The translations under genes and the position numbers were made by a program. The notes beneath the pieces were generated by a model. The model had not been told where the DNA came from, searched no databases, and saw only the letters and a list, made by a program, of their open reading frames with translations. A DNA stretch of 64,000 bases, from contig DASSIZ010000069.1 of assembly GCA_035691485.1 (NCBI GenBank), positions 1-64,000 on the forward strand, given 5' to 3'. The number at the start of each line of letters is the position of its first letter. Position 1 is the first letter of the stretch. This stretch comes from Terriglobales bacterium (GTDB taxonomy: Bacteria > Acidobacteriota > Terriglobia > Terriglobales > Acidobacteriaceae). Of the stretch, positions 35,714-45,454 are shown in pieces.

Positions 35714-37396
35714 ATGACGCGCTGGTTAGCCGTTTTGGCAATCGTCTTCCTGGTTATCGCTGTGGCCGCGCAGCAGACGCCGGCGTACGACATCATTATT
35801 CGCAACGGGCATATCGTGGACGGCACCGGTTCTCCGTGGTACGCCGGCGACCTCGGGATCCGCGACGGACATGTCGCCGCCATCGGAAATCTTTCCGCGG
35901 CGCCTGCCAGGCATGTAATTGACGCCCGCGGACGCGTGGTCGCGCCCGGATTCATCGACATGCTTGGCCAGTCCGAGTTGACCATCCTGGTGAATCCGCA
36001 CGTGCCTTCGAAAATTTACCAGGGCATTACCACCGAAATAACCGGCGAAGGCGGATCGGTGGCCCCGCTGAACGACCGCATCATTGAAGCCGATCGTATC
36101 GGGTACGAGCGCTACCAGATTCTTCCCGACTGGCGGAATTTCGAGCAGTATTTCGCGCGCCTGGAAAAACAGGGCATCGGCATCAATTTCGCAACTTACG
36201 TCGGAGCAACCCAGGTTCGTCGCATGGTTCTGGGCGACGACAACCGGACGCCCTCGCCGGCTGAACTGGAGCGCATGAGTGCCCTGGTTCGCGAAGCGAT
36301 GCAGCAAGGCGCGGTGGGAGTCTCCACCTCGCTGCAGTACGCCCCGGCCCCCTACGCCGCCACCGAGGAACTGATTGCGCTCGCGCGCGAGGCCTCGCCC
36401 TACGGCGGCATCTACGCTACCCATATGCGGAGCGAAGGCGATCGCATCATGCTGGCGCTGGACGAGGCAATTCGCATCGGCCGCGAGGCCAATGTTCCGG
36501 TGGAGATTTGGCACCTCAAGACGGCGGGCAAAAAGAACTGGGGACGGATGCCCGACGTCATTACCAAGATCAATGCGGCCCGCGCCGCGGGCGTGGATAT
36601 CTCGGCCGACACCTATGCCTACACCGCCGGGTCGAATTCGTTCTCCGCGCTGATTCCGCCGTGGGCGCACGATGGCGGCGATGCCAAGCTGATCCAGCGA
36701 CTGAAGGATCCCGCCACCCGGGCGCGAATCCGAAAAGAATTGGAGACGGATTCCGGCGATTGGGAAAACGAATGGCAGGAGGTCGCAGGTCCGGAAGGAT
36801 TCCTGGTCACTGCGGTGCACAATCCGAAACTGGTGTCGTTGCAAGGCAAGCGGCTGCCGGAGATCGCGAAGATGTGGGGCAAGGATCCCATCGACGCGGC
36901 CTTCGACCTGCTGATCCAGGATAATGCGATCACGGAGGTCGCGCTGTTCATCATGTCGGAAAACGATGTCGCGCTCGCGCTGCAGCAACCCTGGGTATCA
37001 ATTGACAACGACAACGGCGGCACCGCGCCCGACGGCCTGCTCGGACGCGAGCATCCGCACCCGAGGGCCTACGGCACATTTCCGCGGATCTTGCGGAAAT
37101 ATGTCCGCGAGGAAAAGAAGCTCAGGTTGGAGGACGCGATTCGAAAATTTTCCGCGCTGCCGGCCCAGCGCATGCGGCTGGCCGATCGTGGCGTGCTGAA
37201 GCAGGGCATGTGGGCGGACGTGGTGATCTTTGATCCCGACAAGGTTCACGAGCTGGCAACGTACGAGGATCCGAACCAGCTTTCGGTGGGCATGGATTAT
37301 GTGCTGGTCAACGGCGTGCCGGTGATCGAAGATGGCAAAATGACGAACGCTCTGCCGGGGAAAGTATTGCGAGGAGCTGGATGGAAGAAGAAATAG
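35714..37396 (+). CDS. secreted amidohydrolase of the N-acyl-D-amino-acid deacylase family, altered metal site
   Basis: The 560-residue protein has a signal peptide (about 1-20) and the amidohydrolase architecture of D-aminoacylases (YDIIIRNGHIVDGTG at the start; GIYATHMRSEG and EIWHLK with the two later histidines; DNDNGG near the catalytic aspartate). The normal GFIDxHxH metal motif reads GFIDMLGQ at residues 79-86, so both histidines of the first site are lost, and the usual GxCG cysteine is GEGG. It may use a single metal or have a changed reaction. It is divergent from purN. Substrate unknown. Confidence 0.82.
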   Translation: MTRWLAVLAIVFLVIAVAAQQTPAYDIIIRNGHIVDGTGSPWYAGDLGIRDGHVAAIGNLSAAPARHVIDARGRVVAPGFIDMLGQSELTILVNPHVPSKIYQGITTEITGEGGSVAPLNDRIIEADRIGYERYQILPDWRNFEQYFARLEKQGIGINFATYVGATQVRRMVLGDDNRTPSPAELERMSALVREAMQQGAVGVSTSLQYAPAPYAATEELIALAREASPYGGIYATHMRSEGDRIMLALDEAIRIGREANVPVEIWHLKTAGKKNWGRMPDVITKINAARAAGVDISADTYAYTAGSNSFSALIPPWAHDGGDAKLIQRLKDPATRARIRKELETDSGDWENEWQEVAGPEGFLVTAVHNPKLVSLQGKRLPEIAKMWGKDPIDAAFDLLIQDNAITEVALFIMSENDVALALQQPWVSIDNDNGGTAPDGLLGREHPHPRAYGTFPRILRKYVREEKKLRLEDAIRKFSALPAQRMRLADRGVLKQGMWADVVIFDPDKVHELATYEDPNQLSVGMDYVLVNGVPVIEDGKMTNALPGKVLRGAGWKKK

Positions 37397-37423
37397 GCGG
37401 CCTCTCTACGATCCGCTATCACC

Positions 37424-37470
37424 GCAATTCAATTCAGCAATTCAGCAATTCCGCAGTTCCGCAATGCGGC
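37424..37470. repeat. octamer array (5 units)
   Basis: The units aattcagc twice, aattccgc, agttccgc and aatgcggc keep an exact 8-base period at 37431-37470, with a partial unit before. The array lies between converging genes, 10 bases from the purM stop codon. Confidence 0.9.
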
Positions 37471-37480
37471 AAACTTTCTG

Positions 37481-38533
37481 CTAGCTGTACAGAACTTTGC
37501 GCTCGCCTTTCACGATCCTGCCCATGGTGAAGGCTTTCTCGCCCACGCGCTCCAGCACGGTCTGCACTTTCTTGAATTTCTTCGGCGGGACTACCAGGAT
37601 CATGCCGATGCCCATGTTGAAGGTGCGCATCATTTCGTCCTGCGGGATGGAACCGAGCTGTTGCAGGTGCTGGAAGATGGGCTGCACCGGCCAGGTGCCC
37701 ATCTCCACGACGGCAGCGGTGCCCTTGGGGAGCGCGCGCGGCAGGTTCCCGGTGATGCCGCCGCCGGTGATGTGGGCCATGGCGGAGACGGCGTCGCCAT
37801 CCACAAGTTTTTTCAGCACCGGCCAGTAACTCTTGTGGACGCGCATGAGTTCGTTGCCGACCTTGTTTTTCAGCTCATTGACGTACGTTTCCGGCGAATA
37901 GCGCGCGGTCTCAAATAGCAGCCTGCGGGCGAGAGAGTATCCGTTGGTGTGCAAGCCGTTGGATGGCAGGCCGACCAGCACGTCGCCCACCTCGACACGC
38001 TTGCCGGTCAGAACTCTCTCCTTGTCCACGATGCCCACGATGAAGCCGGCCAGGTCGTACTCGCCTTGCTCGTAGAAGCCGGGCATTTCCGCGGTCTCAC
38101 CCCCGATCAGGGCGCAGCCATTATGCTTGCAGGCATCGGCAATGCCGGAGACCACGCGCTCGGCAATCTCCGGGTCGAGTTTGCCGGTGGCGAAATAATC
38201 CATGAAGAACAGCGGCGCCGCGCCCTGGACGGCAATGTCGTTGACGCAGTGGTTCACCAGGTCGCCGCCAATGGTGTGGTGCAGGCTCATCTCGAAGGCG
38301 ACCTTCAGCTTGGTCCCGACGCCGTCGACGCTGGAGACCAGCACCGGGTCCTTGTACTTCTTCATGTCGAGGGCAAACATTCCGCCAAAGCTGCCGATTT
38401 CGCTCAGCACACCCTTGGTGAATGTCTTGTGGGCAAGATACTTGATGCGCTGCTTGGCGCGGCCCGCGCGCTCCAGGTCAACCCCGGCATCGGCGTAGGT
38501 GATGGCGCTGCTCTTGGGACCGTTGTCGGGCAA
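37481..38533 (-). CDS. purM: phosphoribosylformylglycinamidine cyclo-ligase (AIR synthetase)
   Basis: The 350-residue enzyme has the PurM signatures SSVDGVGTKLKVA (around residue 67), NHCVNDIAVQGA (around 95) and GGGITGNLPRALP (around 265). It makes aminoimidazole ribotide in the fifth step of purine synthesis. Length and motif order match the family. A small membrane-protein gene lies directly upstream. Confidence 0.96.
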   Translation of the reverse strand: MPDNGPKSSAITYADAGVDLERAGRAKQRIKYLAHKTFTKGVLSEIGSFGGMFALDMKKYKDPVLVSSVDGVGTKLKVAFEMSLHHTIGGDLVNHCVNDIAVQGAAPLFFMDYFATGKLDPEIAERVVSGIADACKHNGCALIGGETAEMPGFYEQGEYDLAGFIVGIVDKERVLTGKRVEVGDVLVGLPSNGLHTNGYSLARRLLFETARYSPETYVNELKNKVGNELMRVHKSYWPVLKKLVDGDAVSAMAHITGGGITGNLPRALPKGTAAVVEMGTWPVQPIFQHLQQLGSIPQDEMMRTFNMGIGMILVVPPKKFKKVQTVLERVGEKAFTMGRIVKGERKVLYS

Positions 38534-38681
38534 GCGTGTTGTATCCGTAAAGAAAGGATCAGAGCCGGGCAGAACACCTCATTCTAGCATTGGAAGCCGC
38601 TTCCAACGGGGCTGCAAACCGCGCGAGTGGCAGCGCCGCAGGCAAAAAGGAATAACGGCGGGTCGGCCTGCGGATCCGCCC

Positions 38682-38819
38682 CTATTTCAGAAGATACCCG
38701 GAAAAGTGATAGGCCAGCACTCCCAGCAGGCCCAGAGCTGCTGCTGCGTACCCAGTGTAAATCCAGAAATTCCGATTGCTCTCCGCTTTCGGTGGTTGTG
38801 GCGATGTTGCCTGCTGCAT
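38682..38819 (-). CDS. 45-residue single-helix membrane protein
   Basis: This small gene was accepted because ATG 38819 has GGAGG 4 bases upstream and the product is sensible: a short polar N-terminus (SPQPPKAESNRNF) and one strong helix (WIYTGYAAAALGLLGVLAYHF). A longer frame begins at 38930 but lacks that ribosome site. It lies 148 bases upstream of purM on the same strand. The function is unknown. Similar tiny helical proteins are known in related genomes, which is from memory. Confidence 0.6.
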   Translation of the reverse strand: MQQATSPQPPKAESNRNFWIYTGYAAAALGLLGVLAYHFSGYLLK

Positions 38820-39140
38820 TCGGCCTCCCATAAACTTCCCCGGATGTGCTGGGGACCTCGGTATGAGGCCATTTTCGCTGGTTATGAAAGAGGACCCGCT
38901 GGCGTTCTCAAGGAGCGGGCGCACCCACATGAATACAGTGATTCTACACTAACGTTGCCGGGCCCCGAGTGCGAAAAAGCTCTTCTTACGATGCTTTTCC
39001 CGCCCTTGGGATGCTCTGTTCTCGGATGCTACCGGCAACCTTGTGAAATTCGGTCACATAGAGGTGTGACAAGCCTGCTCCCCAGCCGCCCCCGAAACGT
39101 TTAGACTCTAGTGTTCCCCGACTCGGAGTTTCCTTTTCCC
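38820..39140. promoter_or_regulatory. divergent control region with TGTGA/TCACA half-sites
   Basis: This 321-base gap precedes the acyl-CoA synthetase/GNAT gene. It holds three CRP/FNR-like half-sites: tgtga (39042-39046), tcaca (39054-39058) and tgtga (39065-39069). The last two form a gtcaca-tagagg-tgtgac inverted repeat (39053-39070). The first pair has a 7-base spacer instead of the CRP 6, so identity is uncertain. Confidence 0.35.
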
Positions 39141-41900
39141 ATGGATCCCGCCACCCAACCCGCTCTGAAGACTTCTACTACGACCGACAAAGCGCACGAC
39201 GTCCTGCGCACCGAGGGCCATCCGCTGGACGCGCTGTTCCACCCCAGAGCAGTGGCGGTGATCGGAGCGACGGAGCGGCCGGGCTCGATCGGCCGCCGGG
39301 TACTGTGGGCGCTGCTCAGCAGCCCCTTCGGCGGCACCGTTTTTCCGGTGAGCAAGGACCGCGCCAGCGTGCTTGGCATCAAGGCTTACGCCAACGTTGC
39401 CTCGGTGCCGGAGACGGTGGACCTGGCGGTAATCGCGACCCCGGCCGCGACCGTGCCCGGCATCGTCGGCGAATGCGTGCAAGCGGGTGTGAAGACAGCA
39501 GTCATCATCTCGGCCGGGTTCAAGGAGCACGGCGAAGCGGGGCTGGAACTGGAGCGCCAGATTGCGGACCGGATCAAGGGCAAGCGGCTGCGCGTAGTCG
39601 GGCCGAATTGTCTGGGCGTCATGAATCCGCTCACCGGGCTGAACGCGACGTTTTCTCAGCAGATTGCCCGTCCGGGCAACGTGGCGTTTATCAGTCAGAG
39701 CGGCGCCTTGTGCACCGCCATCCTTGACTGGAGCCTGCGCGAGATGGTGGGGTTCAGCGCCTTCGTCTCGGTCGGGTCGATGCTTGACATAGGGTGGGGC
39801 GACCTGATTGATTACCTCGGCAATGACACTCGCACGCAGTCGATTCTCATTTACATGGAGTCGATCGGCGACGCGCGCAAGTTTCTGTCCGCGGCCCGCG
39901 AAGTTTCTCTTAATAAGCCAATCATCGTGATTAAGGCCGGGCGCACCAAGGCTGCCGCTAAGGCCGCCGCCTCTCATACCGGGACCATGGTCGGCAGCGA
40001 TGAAGTGCTGGACGCCGCCTTTCGACGCAGCGGTGTGCTGCGGGTGGCCACCATTTCCGACATCTTTTATATGTCGGAAGTGCTGGCCAAGCAGCCGCGG
40101 CCCCGCGGTCCCCGCCTGGCGATCTTGACCAATGCGGGCGGACCGGGTGTGCTGGCGGCCGACGGACTGGCCTCGCAGGGTGGTGATCTGGCCGACCTGT
40201 CGCCGGAAACGGAGACCGAACTGAACAGCTTTCTGCCGCCGCACTGGAGCCACGGCAACCCCATCGACATTCTTGGCGATGCTGGTCCGGACCGCTATGC
40301 GCGCGCCCTCGACGTCGTGCTCAAGGATCGCAACGCCGACGGCGTCCTGGTCTTGACCGCCCCGCAGGGTCTGGCCGAGCCGACCAAAATTGCCGAGTTG
40401 CTGAAGCCTTACGCCACCTCGACCGGAAAGCCGATCCTGGCCTGCTTCATGGGAGGTGCGGAAATCGTGGCTGCGAATGAGATCCTGAACCGCGCCGGCA
40501 TTCCCACCTTCCAGTTCCCAGACACTGCTACCCGTGCCTTCACCTACATGTGGCGCTATAGCTATAACCTGCGCGGGCTATATGAAACTCCGGTGCTGCG
40601 CAGCCAGACCGAGCAGGAGCCGGATCGCGCGATTGCCGACAGCTTACTGCAAAAGGCGCGCCAGGAAGGCCGCTCTCTGCTTTCCGAAGCCGAGTCGAAA
40701 CAACTGCTCGCTGCCTATCTCATACCGACGGTCGACACTCGCGTCGCCGCGACGGCCGACGAGGCGGTGGCGCACGCGGACGCAATCACCTACCCGGTGG
40801 TGGTCAAGCTGCACTCGCACACCTTGACCCACAAAACCGATGTGGGGGGCGTGGAGCTCGACTTGAAAGATGCTGCCGCGGTGCGCCGCGCGTTTGCGGC
40901 GATCGAAAAAAACGTGCAAGCCAACGCGGGAAGCCGGCATTTCCTCGGTGTGACCGTGCAGCCGATGATTCCCCGCCAGGGATTCGAATTGATCCTTGGC
41001 AGCAGCATTGATCCGCAGTTCGGGCCGGTGCTGCTATTTGGTCGTGGTGGGCAGATGGTGGAGGTCGAGGACGATCGCGCCCTGTCGCTGCCGCCGCTGA
41101 ATACCACGCTCGCCCGCCGCATGATGGAGCAGACCAAGATCTACAAGGCACTCAAGGCCGTCCGCGGCCTGCCGCCGGTTGACCTGGCGGCGCTGGAAAC
41201 GCTGCTGGTGAATTTCAGCCGGCTCGTAATCGACCAGCGCTGGATCAAGGAAATCGACATCAACCCGTTGCTGGCTTCCGGCGAACGCCTGCTCGCGTTG
41301 GACGCCCGCATCGTGCTTCATCCGGCGGACCTGCGCGAAGAAGAGTTGCCGTGTCTTGTGGTTCGCCCCTATCCGCAGCAGTACGTCGGCGACTGGACGA
41401 TGAAGGATGACACCCGGGTCATTATCCGCCCCATCCGTCCCGAAGACGAGCCGCTGATGATTAACTTTCACAGCCGGCTCTCGGACCGCAGCGTGTACTT
41501 GCGCTATTTCCAGCCACTGAAGCTGACACAGCGTACCGCCCACGAGCGCCTGACGCGAATCTGCTTCATCGATTACGACCGCGAGATGGCGCTGGTGACA
41601 GAACTCCGCCGTCCGGACGGGACCTGCGAGATATTGGCTGTCGGACGTTTGAGCAAGCTGCACGGCAGCGAGGAGGCCGAGATCGCGGTGCTGGTTCGCG
41701 ACGAGTACCAGCACAAAGGCCTCGGCACAGAACTGGTGAGCCGGCTGATGCAGATCGCGCAGGACGAAAAACTGAAGTACGTGACCTCCACCATGCTGGG
41801 AGTAAATCGCGAGATGCGCGCCATCTGCAAGCGGCTCAATTTCCAGCTCAGCTTCGACATGGAAGACGACCTGGTCAACGCCCGCGCTACGCTGACCTAA
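39141..41900 (+). CDS. ADP-forming acyl-CoA synthetase fused to GNAT acetyltransferase (PatZ-like)
   Basis: The 919-residue protein has the alpha (CoA-binding, ligase) and beta (ATP-grasp) parts of an ADP-forming acetyl-CoA synthetase (about 30-690), then a GNAT domain (about 745-915; [10 protein letters not shown]-like start, HKGLGTELV acetyl-CoA loop). This is the layout of the lysine acetyltransferase PatZ. In PatZ the catalytic histidine is missing; here [11 protein letters not shown] keeps it (H279). So it may both make acyl-CoA and acetylate proteins. ATG 39141 is used; a GTG at 39111 is the alternative. The upstream region has CRP-like half-sites. Confidence 0.85.
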   Translation: MDPATQPALKTSTTTDKAHDVLRTEGHPLDALFHPRAVAVIGATERPGSIGRRVLWALLSSPFGGTVFPVSKDRASVLGIKAYANVASVPETVDLAVIATPAATVPGIVGECVQAGVKTAVIISAGFKEHGEAGLELERQIADRIKGKRLRVVGPNCLGVMNPLTGLNATFSQQIARPGNVAFISQSGALCTAILDWSLREMVGFSAFVSVGSMLDIGWGDLIDYLGNDTRTQSILIYMESIGDARKFLSAAREVSLNKPIIVIKAGRTKAAAKAAASHTGTMVGSDEVLDAAFRRSGVLRVATISDIFYMSEVLAKQPRPRGPRLAILTNAGGPGVLAADGLASQGGDLADLSPETETELNSFLPPHWSHGNPIDILGDAGPDRYARALDVVLKDRNADGVLVLTAPQGLAEPTKIAELLKPYATSTGKPILACFMGGAEIVAANEILNRAGIPTFQFPDTATRAFTYMWRYSYNLRGLYETPVLRSQTEQEPDRAIADSLLQKARQEGRSLLSEAESKQLLAAYLIPTVDTRVAATADEAVAHADAITYPVVVKLHSHTLTHKTDVGGVELDLKDAAAVRRAFAAIEKNVQANAGSRHFLGVTVQPMIPRQGFELILGSSIDPQFGPVLLFGRGGQMVEVEDDRALSLPPLNTTLARRMMEQTKIYKALKAVRGLPPVDLAALETLLVNFSRLVIDQRWIKEIDINPLLASGERLLALDARIVLHPADLREEELPCLVVRPYPQQYVGDWTMKDDTRVIIRPIRPEDEPLMINFHSRLSDRSVYLRYFQPLKLTQRTAHERLTRICFIDYDREMALVTELRRPDGTCEILAVGRLSKLHGSEEAEIAVLVRDEYQHKGLGTELVSRLMQIAQDEKLKYVTSTMLGVNREMRAICKRLNFQLSFDMEDDLVNARATLT

Positions 41901-42022
41901 ACCAAAGTGCACCGGCCCTGGCACCGGCAAACTGGACTGGTTGAAGTCCTCCGCTGCGAGTGAACTCAGGTACATCGCCATTGGCTACTGGCCGCTATTT
42001 GCGATACAACTGAGATACTCCC

Positions 42023-45000
42023 ATGAAGCTTCTTGCCGTTGTCTTCCTCCTCGTTTCCGCCGTTTTCGGGCAAACTCCTCCCCCGGTTCCCATCCCCGCG
42101 AGCGCCGATAACGCCCCCGCGAAAAACGCGGAAAAGCCAGCCGATTATCCGCAGGAAGCCTATGTGGTTGAGTCGCAGCGCACCGTCTATCGTTTCGAAA
42201 ACGACGGCACCGGGCGGAAAGAGGTCACGGCGCGCATTCGCGTGCAGACCGAGGCTGGGGTGGAGTTTTTCGGCCAATTGATCTTCGGCTACAGCGCGGC
42301 GAACGAGAAGATGGACATAGCGTACGTGCGCGTGCTCAAGGCGGGAGGAGTTGTGGTCACCGCACCTGCCGGCGCCATCCAGGACCTCACGGCTCCCGTC
42401 GCTCGCGAGGCGCCGGTGTACACCGACTTTCATCAGAAGCATGTCACGGTGCCTGGCCTGCGTCCCGGGGAGACCCTGGAATACGAGGTCGTGACCACGA
42501 CAACCACACCATTGGCGGAAAACGAATTTTGGATGGAGCACCGGTTCGCTGACACCGGCATCGTTCTTGATGACCGGCTTGAAGTCAACATTCCGCGCAA
42601 GCGGACCGTGAAGCTCAAAACCAGCCGCGGCCACGAAGCGACGGTCTCCGACGAAGGCGATCGCCGCATTTATCGCTGGTCGGCCTCACGCCGGGCGCGG
42701 GACGAGGAAGAATCGGAAACGAAAAAATCCCGGCGCGTCCAGCCCGAGCCCGACGTGCAAATGACGACCTTTGCCTCCTGGGAAGCGGTCGGCCGCTGGT
42801 ACGCCTCCCTGGAACGCGATCGCCGCGCACCCACGCCCGAAGTGCGCGCCCGCGCCGAAGAAATCGTGAAGGGCCGCAACACCGACATGGACAAGCTGCA
42901 GGCCATCTACGATTACGTCGCGAAAAATTTTCGCTACGTGAGCCTGTCGTTTGGTGTCGGCCGATACCAGCCGCACTCCGCCGCCGACGTTCTGGCGAAC
43001 CAATACGGCGATTGCAAAGACAAGCACACACTGCTGGAGGGCCTGCTCGATTCCATCGGCATCCACGCCTCTTCGGCGCTCATCAATTCCTCGCGCAAGC
43101 TCGATCCCGACGTTCCCTCGCCCTCGCAGTTTGATCACGTCATCAGCGTCGTTCCGATCGGCAAGGAATTAGTCTGGCTGGATACGACCACAGAGATCGC
43201 GCCCTTCCGGCTGCTCACTTTCAATATCCGCAACAAGAAGGCGCTGGTCATTCCGCCCAGCGGCGCGGCGCAATTGATGCAGACTCCGTCTGACGCGCCC
43301 GTTCCCAACACGCAATTGATCGAAACGGAAGGGAAAGTCTCCGACTTGGGCAAGCTCACCGCGCATGTGAAGCTGGCTTTCAGCGGCGACAGTGAATTGC
43401 CGTTGCGAATCGGCTTCCGCCAGGTCCCCAGCGCGCGCTGGAAGGAACTGACCAAGGCGGTGGAGCAGATGGTGGGGCTGCACGGCGATGTCAGCAACTT
43501 GAAGGCTGACGATCCCTCCGACAACCGTGGTCCTTTCCACTTGGAGTTTGATCTGACACAGCCGAACTTCCTGGACTGGTCGAAACGCTCCTCGGTGCTC
43601 GATCTGCCGCTCGCCCGCGTGCGGCTGCCGGACTTGGCGGAAGCGGACGCCAAATCATCGGACCCGATCGAGCTTGGCGCTCCCGGCACCATCACCATGC
43701 GCTTGAAGATTGAGTTGCCGTCCACCTTCACCGCCCGCGCGCCGCTGCCTTTCGAAATGAAGCGCGACTACGCCGACTACCACGCCGCCTACGAAATGAA
43801 GGGCAATACTTTCGCCGCCGAGCGCTCGGTGCGGCTGCTCTGGCGGGATCTGCCGGCCGCGCGCCTGGGCGACTATGCCGCCTTCCGCCGCGCCCTCGCC
43901 GCCGATGAAGCTCAGCAACTCGCCCTGGAAAACACGCAGCGCGGCACACCCAAGCCGCCCGAGAATGTGAAGCCGGAGGAACTGTACGAGGCCGGTATCG
44001 GGGCGCTGCAGGCGGGCAATTATCGGGGCGCGGTCGAACTGTTGAAACGCGTCGTTGACCTGCAGCCGAAACATAAGTCGGCATGGAACGACCTTGGCAA
44101 TGCCTACCTCGCGCAGCGCCGCACCGAGGAGGCGATCCAGGCGTTCAAGAAGCAGGTGGAACTCAATGCCTTCGACGAGTTCGCCTACAACAACCTGGGC
44201 CGCGCCTGGTGGGAGCGGCGCGATTATCCGAAGGCAGCCGAGGCCTTCCAGAAGCAAATCGAGGTGAACCCGCTCGACAAGTTTGCGCACCGCAACTTGG
44301 GAATGATGTACCTGGAGGAGCACAAGCAACGGGAGGCCCTCCCCGAACTGGAAAAGGCCGTTTCCATCAATGCCCAGGACCCGCAGGCCTTGATCAGCCT
44401 TGGGCAGGCGCAGCTCGAACTTGGCGACGACGCCCATGCGCTTGCCTCCTTCGATCGCGCGGTGACTATTTCACCCTCGCCGGGGGCTTGGAACAACATC
44501 GCCTACCAGCTCAGCTTGGCCAACGTGCACCTCGACATGGCGCAGCAGTACGCCGAATCGGCCGTGGCGTCCACCGCCGCCACGTTGCGCAATCTCAGCT
44601 CCGACAGCCTGCAGCTGGAGCAGCAGGCGCTGGTCATCTCGCTGGCCGCGGAGTGGGATACGCTGGGCTGGGTCCATTTCCAGCGCGGCAATTTTGACCA
44701 GGCGGAGAAATTCGTTCGCGCCGCGTGGCAACTCGGACAGCACGGCGAGGTCGGCGATCACTTGGCGCGAATCTACGAGAAACGCGGCGAAAAAGACAAA
44801 GCCATTCAGATGTACGCCGAGGCTCTTGCCGGCTACAAGCCGGATCCGGAGACACGGGCCCGTCTGGCGGCGTTGCTGGGTGCCTCTGCCCAGGCGGAAA
44901 GCACGTCGGCAGCGGCTGACGCGAGCGCGAAACAAGCGGTGAAGAAGGCGGCGAGCAAGAGCACCGGCGCCTCTCCGGCCAACGCCGTAGACGTCAGAAT

Positions 45001-45319
45001 CGATGCGCTGGTGGCAAAAGCGCGCGCCGACCTTGATGCGCAGCGAACTATCGGCGTGGGCGCGCTCCTGCGCGAAACGGCGCAGGCGGATTTCTACGTC
45101 GTCCTCGGGCCCGGCCCCAAGGTGGAAGATGCGCGCTTCATCAGCGGCAGCGACAAACTGAAGCCGTTTGCCGAGGCCCTGCGCGCAGCCAAAGTAAGTT
45201 TCGCTTTTCCGGACGCCACACCCACGCGTCTGCTGCGTCGCGGTACTCTCTCCTGTGCTGCTGCCGGAGATTGCAAATTGGTCCTCATACCTGCCGATGA
45301 AGCGCCGGGAGCGCAATAG
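42023..45319 (+). CDS. DUF3857 transglutaminase-like protein with TPR repeats
   Basis: The 1098-residue secreted protein has a signal peptide (1-16), a DUF3857 domain (about 45-240), a transglutaminase-like domain with an intact triad (C about 331 in GDCKD, H about 370 in FDHV, D about 386 in WLDTT), a beta-rich region and a stretch of TPR repeats (about 653-830). A low-complexity Ala/Lys segment precedes a last small domain. These proteins are common in Acidobacteria and Bacteroidetes; the substrate is unknown. The triad suggests it is an active cysteine hydrolase or transferase. Confidence 0.85.
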   Translation: MKLLAVVFLLVSAVFGQTPPPVPIPASADNAPAKNAEKPADYPQEAYVVESQRTVYRFENDGTGRKEVTARIRVQTEAGVEFFGQLIFGYSAANEKMDIAYVRVLKAGGVVVTAPAGAIQDLTAPVAREAPVYTDFHQKHVTVPGLRPGETLEYEVVTTTTTPLAENEFWMEHRFADTGIVLDDRLEVNIPRKRTVKLKTSRGHEATVSDEGDRRIYRWSASRRARDEEESETKKSRRVQPEPDVQMTTFASWEAVGRWYASLERDRRAPTPEVRARAEEIVKGRNTDMDKLQAIYDYVAKNFRYVSLSFGVGRYQPHSAADVLANQYGDCKDKHTLLEGLLDSIGIHASSALINSSRKLDPDVPSPSQFDHVISVVPIGKELVWLDTTTEIAPFRLLTFNIRNKKALVIPPSGAAQLMQTPSDAPVPNTQLIETEGKVSDLGKLTAHVKLAFSGDSELPLRIGFRQVPSARWKELTKAVEQMVGLHGDVSNLKADDPSDNRGPFHLEFDLTQPNFLDWSKRSSVLDLPLARVRLPDLAEADAKSSDPIELGAPGTITMRLKIELPSTFTARAPLPFEMKRDYADYHAAYEMKGNTFAAERSVRLLWRDLPAARLGDYAAFRRALAADEAQQLALENTQRGTPKPPENVKPEELYEAGIGALQAGNYRGAVELLKRVVDLQPKHKSAWNDLGNAYLAQRRTEEAIQAFKKQVELNAFDEFAYNNLGRAWWERRDYPKAAEAFQKQIEVNPLDKFAHRNLGMMYLEEHKQREALPELEKAVSINAQDPQALISLGQAQLELGDDAHALASFDRAVTISPSPGAWNNIAYQLSLANVHLDMAQQYAESAVASTAATLRNLSSDSLQLEQQALVISLAAEWDTLGWVHFQRGNFDQAEKFVRAAWQLGQHGEVGDHLARIYEKRGEKDKAIQMYAEALAGYKPDPETRARLAALLGASAQAESTSAAADASAKQAVKKAASKSTGASPANAVDVRIDALVAKARADLDAQRTIGVGALLRETAQADFYVVLGPGPKVEDARFISGSDKLKPFAEALRAAKVSFAFPDATPTRLLRRGTLSCAAAGDCKLVLIPADEAPGAQ

Positions 45320-45454
45320 CCAGAAAAACCTCGCCTGGGATCGAAGCAGAACGCTCCCGTCGCCTAGCATCCAACTTCGCAAAGCCGAATTGGAGCTCGG
45401 GGCGCGCGCCACTCTGGATTCCGCCATGCTTCGAATTCGGAATGGAGGAGACTC

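Noticed and set aside
39042-39058. A canonical CRP site
   Set aside because: The spacer between TGTGA and TCACA is 7 bases rather than 6, so it is listed only as a CRP-like possibility.
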